This document shows positions 59,780 to 64,000 of a DNA stretch of 64,000 bases, piece by piece. Both the position numbers and the translations under genes were made by a program. The notes beneath the pieces are model-generated. The model did not search any database and was not told where the DNA came from. It was given only the letters and a program-made list of their open reading frames with translations. Origin of the DNA: Methylocystis sp. Sn-Cys (GTDB lineage Bacteria; Pseudomonadota; Alphaproteobacteria; Rhizobiales; Beijerinckiaceae); the NCBI RefSeq assembly GCF_016745395.1, contig NZ_JAERVJ010000006.1, positions 124,001-188,000 on the forward strand, written 5' to 3'. Positions within the stretch are counted from its first letter, which is position 1. Each line of letters begins with the position of its first letter.

Positions 59780-61110
59780 TCCGATTCCAACGCCCTGCGG
59801 CGTCCCGCCGCCTCAACCACGCGATCGACCATCAACGCGCATGACCCAAAGTCTACCCTCGCAAGCTCCGAGAGTTCGTGTTGCGTTGCAAAGCCTTGCA
59901 GCAGGCTCGTGAGAGAAACTTTTTCCTCGGCACCCGCACGATAAGCCTCTTGAAGCAGCATTTGCGCACGGTGCTTGCCAAGACGAGCGGACATCACGCT
60001 CAGCAAATGCTCGGACGCGGGTACGTTGGACAGATTGCGCCGCATCGCGGCCATATCAATCTCGAGCCCGCAGAGCAGCTCTCTGGACATGGCGGCTGCA
60101 GCCAAAACGGAATGACATAACGTCGGAAAGACATGCCACTCGATTTTCCAGTGCCGCCCATCTCGCTCATGTTCATGGACGAGCGAGTCGGTAAGAATAT
60201 TGGACTGGGCGCGCGCCAGTTGCGCGAGCGTCACGATCTGCTCGCTGCGTTCGGGATTACGCTTGTGCGGCATAGTGATACTCCCCACGGTCGCGTTTTC
60301 CGATCGTTCACGAAGCTCGCCGATTTCGCTACGCTGCAAGACGTAAACCTCATTGGCGATGCGAGCGAAACTTGTCGCGGCCATGGCAAATACATGGGCG
60401 AATTCGGCAACGCGATCTCGACAAGATAGCCAGGAGATCGCCGGCTCGCGCAATGAGAGCCGACGGCAAAATGCAGCGCGCAGGTCGAGCCCAGAATCTC
60501 CGAAGAAGGCCAATGCTCCGACCGCGCCGCCGAGCTGTCCAACGAGCCACCGTTCCTGAGCGCCGCGCATGCGTTCGAGATGACGACCGATTTCATCCGC
60601 CCACGAAGCGAGTTTGAAACCGAAGGAAATCGGCGCCCCTAACTGCCCGTGCGTCCGCCCCGCCATGGCCGTCACGCGATGTTGGCGCGCGAGCTCGAGC
60701 AACGCGCCCTCCAGCATCCACAAGTCTCGCCAGAGCAACGCGCCGGCAGCTTTCATCTCCAGCACTTGCGCTGTGTCGGACACATCCTGCACTGTCGCGC
60801 CAAAATAGACATATTCAGACGACGTAGCGGGCAACAGCTTTCGCAGCGTTTGTATCATGCCAAGCGTAGAGTGACCCGTTGACCGCGTTCGCTCGGCGAT
60901 GCGATCGAGTGGCAGCTCGGCGCCGCGAAGGGCGCCGATGTCTTCAGCCGCTGCAACCGGGATAATGCCGCATTCAGCCTGAGCCTCGGCAAGAGTCACG
61001 ATCACTTCCAGCCATCGCGCTACCCGCGCGGTTTCACCGAAAATCTTATGACTCTCGGGCGTGGACCACTGGTGGCCGAAGATCTTGGAGTCGATCATGT
61101 GCGCGTCCAT
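59767..61110 (-). CDS. Adenylosuccinate lyase-like enzyme of the aspartase/fumarase superfamily (candidate XcbC1)
   Basis: A 447-residue protein of the adenylosuccinate lyase/carboxymuconate cycloisomerase branch. GRTHGQLGAPISFGFKLASW is conserved region 2 with the catalytic His, and VGSITMPHKRNPERSE is the mobile signature loop with the catalytic Ser. GGTAGGAG precedes the ATG. XcbC1 of Xanthobacter belongs to this superfamily and eliminates phosphate from phosphosulfolactate to give sulfoacrylate. This gene lies nearest to the phosphosulfolactate synthase gene and best fits that step. purB function is unlikely in this context. Confidence 0.75.
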   Translation of the reverse strand: MDAHMIDSKIFGHQWSTPESHKIFGETARVARWLEVIVTLAEAQAECGIIPVAAAEDIGALRGAELPLDRIAERTRSTGHSTLGMIQTLRKLLPATSSEYVYFGATVQDVSDTAQVLEMKAAGALLWRDLWMLEGALLELARQHRVTAMAGRTHGQLGAPISFGFKLASWADEIGRHLERMRGAQERWLVGQLGGAVGALAFFGDSGLDLRAAFCRRLSLREPAISWLSCRDRVAEFAHVFAMAATSFARIANEVYVLQRSEIGELRERSENATVGSITMPHKRNPERSEQIVTLAQLARAQSNILTDSLVHEHERDGRHWKIEWHVFPTLCHSVLAAAAMSRELLCGLEIDMAAMRRNLSNVPASEHLLSVMSARLGKHRAQMLLQEAYRAGAEEKVSLTSLLQGFATQHELSELARVDFGSCALMVDRVVEAAGRRRALESECWQ

Positions 61111-62009
61111 GGGACTCCTACCTTTCGGACGATCCGATCGATCGCTTCCCGAACTTCCGCAAGAGACGCGCCCCACGGCACATATGTCGCTCGCGAACGC
61201 TCCTCGACGCCTTCTTGGATGAGGCAACATCGTGCGATTGTCTGCGCACCGCCGAGTCGCCCATCCAAAAAGCGGTTCGGGCATATATCGACAATGGGCG
61301 CCGTGGAGCCATAAAACCAGCGATGGATCTGTTGGGAACGCTCGCAGCCGAGCAGTATCCAGTCTCGTTTGGAAGGCCTCTCATCGAGGAAGGAAACATT
61401 TGCGCCGGTGATGTCGACGCCGGCCCCTCGGCAGGGCGCCAGCACTTCGGCGGGAAGCGGATCGTAGGCTCTCTCCAGCTCCTCTCGGCTGTCGACGAAA
61501 CTCGGAACCGCGACGATGGGAGGTAAATCCTCCGCCATGTCCAGAACACGCTGCACCTGATCTAGCAACTTCGAGGGAAAGGGAGGCACAACGTCGAAGA
61601 CATTCAACATTAGAGGCGCCGGATTCAGGAGGAAACTCACGTGCGAATAGCGCCCCTCGACTACAATGCAGGATGCTCGGGGATGCGCCATCGCTATGCG
61701 CGCGAGCTGGGAAGGAACCGCCGTGTCGATCGCCGGCGCGACGACGTAACGGCAGGCGTTGGCAGGCGCGAGCACTCGCACCTGCGTAATTCTTGAGAAA
61801 AGCCCAGAATCCGCGGGACGCGCAACCTCGAGGACAGCCGAGTCGCCGCCACATCGCGCGACGATGAAACGCGTCCGCATATATGCTTCTCGGCCCGAAA
61901 AGTGTTTTATGAGCCAATCCGCGTCAAGGTTATCGACATTCGTGCTGAGCGCGACTTGGCGGTACCGCGTCGGCGTGACGTTGGGAGCAGACGGCTCAAA
62001 CGCGAACAT
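61095..62009 (-). CDS. Uncharacterised 304-residue protein inside the coenzyme M-type operon
   Basis: No family could be named with confidence. The protein is soluble, with no signal peptide or membrane helix. Notable strings are ALSTNVDNLDADWLIKHFSG and REAYMRTRFIVARC near the N-terminus, VDVVPPFP-type strands in the middle (VFDVVPPFPSKLLDQVQRVL), a cysteine-containing APCRGAGVDITG segment, and VPWGASLAEVREAIDRI at the end. The start at 62009 is chosen because GAGGCAAAG lies directly upstream; it overlaps the synthase gene by 14 bases and the lyase gene by 16. Such overlap implies that it acts with them. Confidence 0.7.
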   Translation of the reverse strand: MFAFEPSAPNVTPTRYRQVALSTNVDNLDADWLIKHFSGREAYMRTRFIVARCGGDSAVLEVARPADSGLFSRITQVRVLAPANACRYVVAPAIDTAVPSQLARIAMAHPRASCIVVEGRYSHVSFLLNPAPLMLNVFDVVPPFPSKLLDQVQRVLDMAEDLPPIVAVPSFVDSREELERAYDPLPAEVLAPCRGAGVDITGANVSFLDERPSKRDWILLGCERSQQIHRWFYGSTAPIVDICPNRFLDGRLGGAQTIARCCLIQEGVEERSRATYVPWGASLAEVREAIDRIVRKVGVPWTRT

Positions 62010-62811
62010 CTTTGCCTCTTTCCCCCTCGATTGCATAAGAGTTTGGGAGGATTCCCAGCGTGTCGGCGCGTAACCCTCGCCGAAGCGCCTCGAGGCTGAT
62101 CAGCTCATCGACGAGAATATTGCCGAGATTGACGTCTGATCCGAACTGCCGAATAAGAAATGCCTGCTGTGCACGTTGCGGCGCCTCATAGATAAGGCGG
62201 TCCGCCCGGCGGCTTCGCGCGAGCGCGTGGAGCACATTATGCCGGACCTTGCCGCAATCATCGTAGAGGCCGACTGTTCCGCTCTCTCGTCCTTCCACGA
62301 CGATCCAGTCGGAACCGGCCATCAAGTCAGTTTCAATCTGGGAGATCCAGTCGACCGCCGATAGGATCTTACTTGGATCCTTGCTTCCAATCTCCGACAT
62401 CACTTCGAACCCGAAAGACCGGGCGCGGGCGATAAGCATCTGCTTATCGCAGTACGGCATATCTGTCGCGCCGTCCGAGATTTCCACGCAATCGAAACCG
62501 ACCTCTTTTGCGAACGCGAAGAAGCTTTCAGTTCGCCCCTGAAGCCAAGCTGCTTCCAACAGTGTGCCACCGGTGCAAGTCTTGACTTGAGCAGCGCGCA
62601 GAACGGCGACTTTCGCTCGGGCGGTCGGATCGACGTAGGATGTGCCGAAGCCAAACTTCCAGACGTCGATGATCCGAGCCGCCGAAGAAAGGATGCTCTC
62701 CGTCGCCAGCAGCGTACAGCCTTTGTCGAGAACGTGCGTGATCCCTTTACAACGCGGTTTCGCCGAACGTGGGGGAAGATCAAGGAAGGTTGGAAGCTCA
62801 CTACCAGGCAT
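61996..62811 (-). CDS. Phosphosulfolactate synthase (ComA/XcbB1 family)
   Basis: A 271-residue TIM-barrel protein of the ComA family, which adds sulfite to phosphoenolpyruvate to form phosphosulfolactate, the first step to coenzyme M. Conserved strings: THVLDKG, VWKFGFGTSY, CTGGTLLEAAWLQG, FDCVEISDGA, VMSEIGSKDPS, IVVEGRESGTVGLYDD, YEAPQRAQQAFLI, SDVNLGNI and LRADTLG. These cover the whole family length. It is the first gene of the six-gene operon. Distant ComA homologues with other roles exist, but the downstream lyases and PLP enzyme support coenzyme M synthesis. Confidence 0.88.
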   Translation of the reverse strand: MPGSELPTFLDLPPRSAKPRCKGITHVLDKGCTLLATESILSSAARIIDVWKFGFGTSYVDPTARAKVAVLRAAQVKTCTGGTLLEAAWLQGRTESFFAFAKEVGFDCVEISDGATDMPYCDKQMLIARARSFGFEVMSEIGSKDPSKILSAVDWISQIETDLMAGSDWIVVEGRESGTVGLYDDCGKVRHNVLHALARSRRADRLIYEAPQRAQQAFLIRQFGSDVNLGNILVDELISLEALRRGLRADTLGILPNSYAIEGERGKDVRV

Positions 62812-62844
62812 GACGCCGATCTCCCTGTGGCGACGCGTAGTATT

Positions 62845-62860
62845 ATAGTATATACGCTAT
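62845..62860. promoter_or_regulatory. Palindromic element upstream of the coenzyme M-type operon
   Basis: ATAG-TATATACG-CTAT contains the inner perfect palindrome GTATATAC (62848-62855). It lies 34-49 bases upstream of the synthase start, in the 96-base gap below osmC. It fits an operator or AT-rich promoter core; no regulator is identified. Confidence 0.35.
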
Positions 62861-62907
62861 GTCGCATCCGATAGCACGTCAAGGACGTGCGTGATCTCCC
62901 GCGCGAT

Positions 62908-63357
62908 TCAGGGCGCCCCCGCAATGTTGGGCTCGCCTGCCGCCTCGACAGAAATTTCAACATCGGAGCGAAGAGTGTTGGTTACGTAGCACAGGCTCTC
63001 CGCACGACTGATTAGGGCATCGATCATCGAGGGGTCACATCCCATGCGAGCCGATATATGAATCGCGCGAAAGCGAGGGCCGTCGTAAGTCCCCGTTGCC
63101 GTCACCGCCAAGTGCTGCAACTCGACCGATAGCCTTTTGGCGCTAAAAGCGATTGCTAGCGTAAAGCAGGACGCCACAGCCGAAAGCAGAAGCTCCGTGG
63201 GTTGAGGCCCACTGTCATCTCCTCCGACGCTTTTCGGCTCATCCGCGACGAGAACGAAATTTCCTGCGCGTATGTCGCAGCGCAGCCCTCCGCGCCACGA
63301 ACTCTCCACCGATCGTTTGAAACGCCCTGATGCCATACTAAAGACCCCATATTGCAT
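62908..63357 (-). CDS. OsmC-family thiol peroxidase-like protein
   Basis: A 149-residue OsmC/Ohr superfamily protein. GPQPTELLLSAVASCFTLAIAF carries the first redox Cys with the ADEL-type helix, and SLCYVTNTLR supplies the second Cys. The family reduces organic hydroperoxides with a pair of cysteines. The start at 63357 has CAGGAATTC upstream; a second start lies at 63336. It shares direction with the coenzyme M-type operon and is divergent from the nitrilase gene. Confidence 0.85.
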   Translation of the reverse strand: MQYGVFSMASGRFKRSVESSWRGGLRCDIRAGNFVLVADEPKSVGGDDSGPQPTELLLSAVASCFTLAIAFSAKRLSVELQHLAVTATGTYDGPRFRAIHISARMGCDPSMIDALISRAESLCYVTNTLRSDVEISVEAAGEPNIAGAP

Positions 63358-63509
63358 GAATTCCTGAAGCGCATTGTCTCAGACAAACCCGACCCACAAC
63401 GACAGATGCGTAGCAAGGGCCCCGAGGAGTGCTCTAAGGACGCATTCTCAAGCGTGGAGAAGCCCACTCTTTAGCAGATGCTGCCTTATCGCGGGCCGTT
63501 TTGCAAGAT

Positions 63510-63522
63510 TTGTATCATACAA
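63510..63522. promoter_or_regulatory. GntR-type palindrome in the osmC/nitrilase divergent region
   Basis: TTGTAT-C-ATACAA is a perfect inverted repeat of the spacing and sequence seen for FadR-type GntR regulators. It lies in the 322-base gap (63358-63679) between osmC and the nitrilase gene. No GntR gene is in the window. Confidence 0.4.
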
Positions 63523-63575
63523 TTTTTTATCTTGACTGCCAATTGAATGCATGATTGCATAGCCACTGTAACCAC

Positions 63576-63600
63576 ATTGACTGGCATGATTAGAGTCAAT
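63576..63600. promoter_or_regulatory. Second inverted repeat upstream of the nitrilase gene
   Basis: ATTGACT (63576-63582) and AGTCAAT (63594-63600) are perfect inverted arms 11 bases apart, about 80 bases before the nitrilase start. It could be a regulator site. Its left arm also resembles a -35 box. Confidence 0.35.
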
Positions 63601-63679
63601 CGAGGCCCGGCAACGAGTTGTAGCGCCGAAAATAAACCCGCGGGGAAGCGACGCCTCTCGGCTAGGGAAGGAAAAGCGA

Positions 63680-64000
63680 ATGGCTGAAAAACGAATTGTC
63701 AAAGTCGCCGCCGTGCAGATCGCTCCAGATCTGGACACCTCTGAAGGCACTCTAGATCGCGTGCTCGCGGCAATCGCGGAAGCTGCCCAAAAGGGCGTAC
63801 AGTTCGCAGTGTTTCCAGAGACATTCGTTCCCTGGTACCCGTATTTCTCTTTCGTCCGCCCACCCGTTCTTAGCGGCGCGGACCACATGCGCCTCTATGA
63901 GGAGGCTGTGGTTGTTCCAGGGCCGGTGACCGAGGCGGTAGCGCAGGCCGCGCGGCGGCACAAAATGGTGATCGTTCTCGGCGTCAACGAGCGCGATCAC
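63680..64000 (+). CDS. Nitrilase, N-terminal part (gene continues beyond the window)
   Basis: The first 107 residues of a carbon-nitrogen hydrolase. VKVAAVQIAPDLDTSEGTLD opens the fold, FAVFPETFVPWYPYF carries the catalytic Glu, and MVIVLGVNERD is the strand before the catalytic Lys. The FVPWYPYF pattern points to true nitrilases (nitrile or cyanide substrates) rather than amidases. GGGAAGGA precedes the ATG. The catalytic Lys and Cys lie off the right edge. It may be the first gene of a Nit1C-type cluster; that needs the next genes. Confidence 0.85.
   Translation, partial: MAEKRIVKVAAVQIAPDLDTSEGTLDRVLAAIAEAAQKGVQFAVFPETFVPWYPYFSFVRPPVLSGADHMRLYEEAVVVPGPVTEAVAQAARRHKMVIVLGVNERDH

Noticed and set aside
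57237-61110. Arginine (argH) and purine (purB) pathway lyases
   Set aside because: No other arginine or purine genes are near. Both lyases are locked by overlaps to a phosphosulfolactate synthase and a PLP enzyme.

Overview
The window comes from a high-GC alphaproteobacterial methylotroph, most likely a methanotroph or relative in the Hyphomicrobiales (Methylocystis/Methylosinus or Beijerinckiaceae type). The main evidence is a calcium-type methanol dehydrogenase gene (mxaF) running off the left edge. The genus cannot be fixed from sequence reading alone.

Layout. 1-4.4 kb: mxaF, a divergent secreted serine protease-like gene, a di-haem cytochrome c and a small secreted DUF3617-like protein. 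4.6-11 kb: a minus-strand exopolysaccharide-type operon (zinc-ribbon TackOD1 protein, processive GT2 synthase, HlyD adaptor, TIM-barrel glycosidase-like protein, TolC). 11.4-17.4 kb: a sigma70-type promoter and a fluoride (crcB-type) riboswitch ahead of an EmrB-NodT-EmrA tripartite pump and a cation/proton antiporter. 17.5-25 kb: an OprP-type porin, a P-type ATPase fused to a HlyD-like adaptor, and an MHS-family MFS transporter. 25-50 kb: a minus-strand run in the order DoxX-like, pigB, C, D, E, F, G, H, I, J, K, L, M, A, a DUF1295 membrane protein (candidate pigN) and a DevBCA-type ABC exporter. This is a complete prodigiosin-type tripyrrole pathway. 50-56 kb: gene remnants, a cupin, a VapBC module whose toxin has an in-frame amber stop, a GlxA regulator divergent from an isonitrile-hydratase-like DJ-1 protein, and two SAM-dependent enzymes. 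56-63 kb: a tightly overlapping six-gene operon (phosphosulfolactate synthase, an unknown 304-aa protein, two aspartase/fumarase-superfamily lyases, a D-cysteine-desulfhydrase-like PLP enzyme, a ketopantoate-reductase-like enzyme) that matches the bacterial coenzyme M pathway of Xanthobacter autotrophicus. 63-64 kb: OsmC divergent from the start of a nitrilase gene.

How the parts work together. PigD/E/B would build the 2-methyl-3-alkylpyrrole. PigI/G/A/J/H/M/F, activated by PigL, would build the methoxy-bipyrrole. PigC would join them, and DevBCA is placed to export a product. In the CoM operon, PEP plus sulfite enters at the phosphosulfolactate synthase. A methane- or alkene-oxidising host would have a use for CoM in epoxide handling, but no epoxyalkane:CoM transferase is visible here. 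The riboswitch operon suggests a fluoride-inducible efflux pump that is not one of the usual Fluc/CLC-F exporters.

No rRNA, tRNA, CRISPR array or intact insertion sequence was seen. Gene fragments cluster at 19.6, 23.3-23.6, 50.2-50.7 and 54.3 kb, at the seams between the modules.
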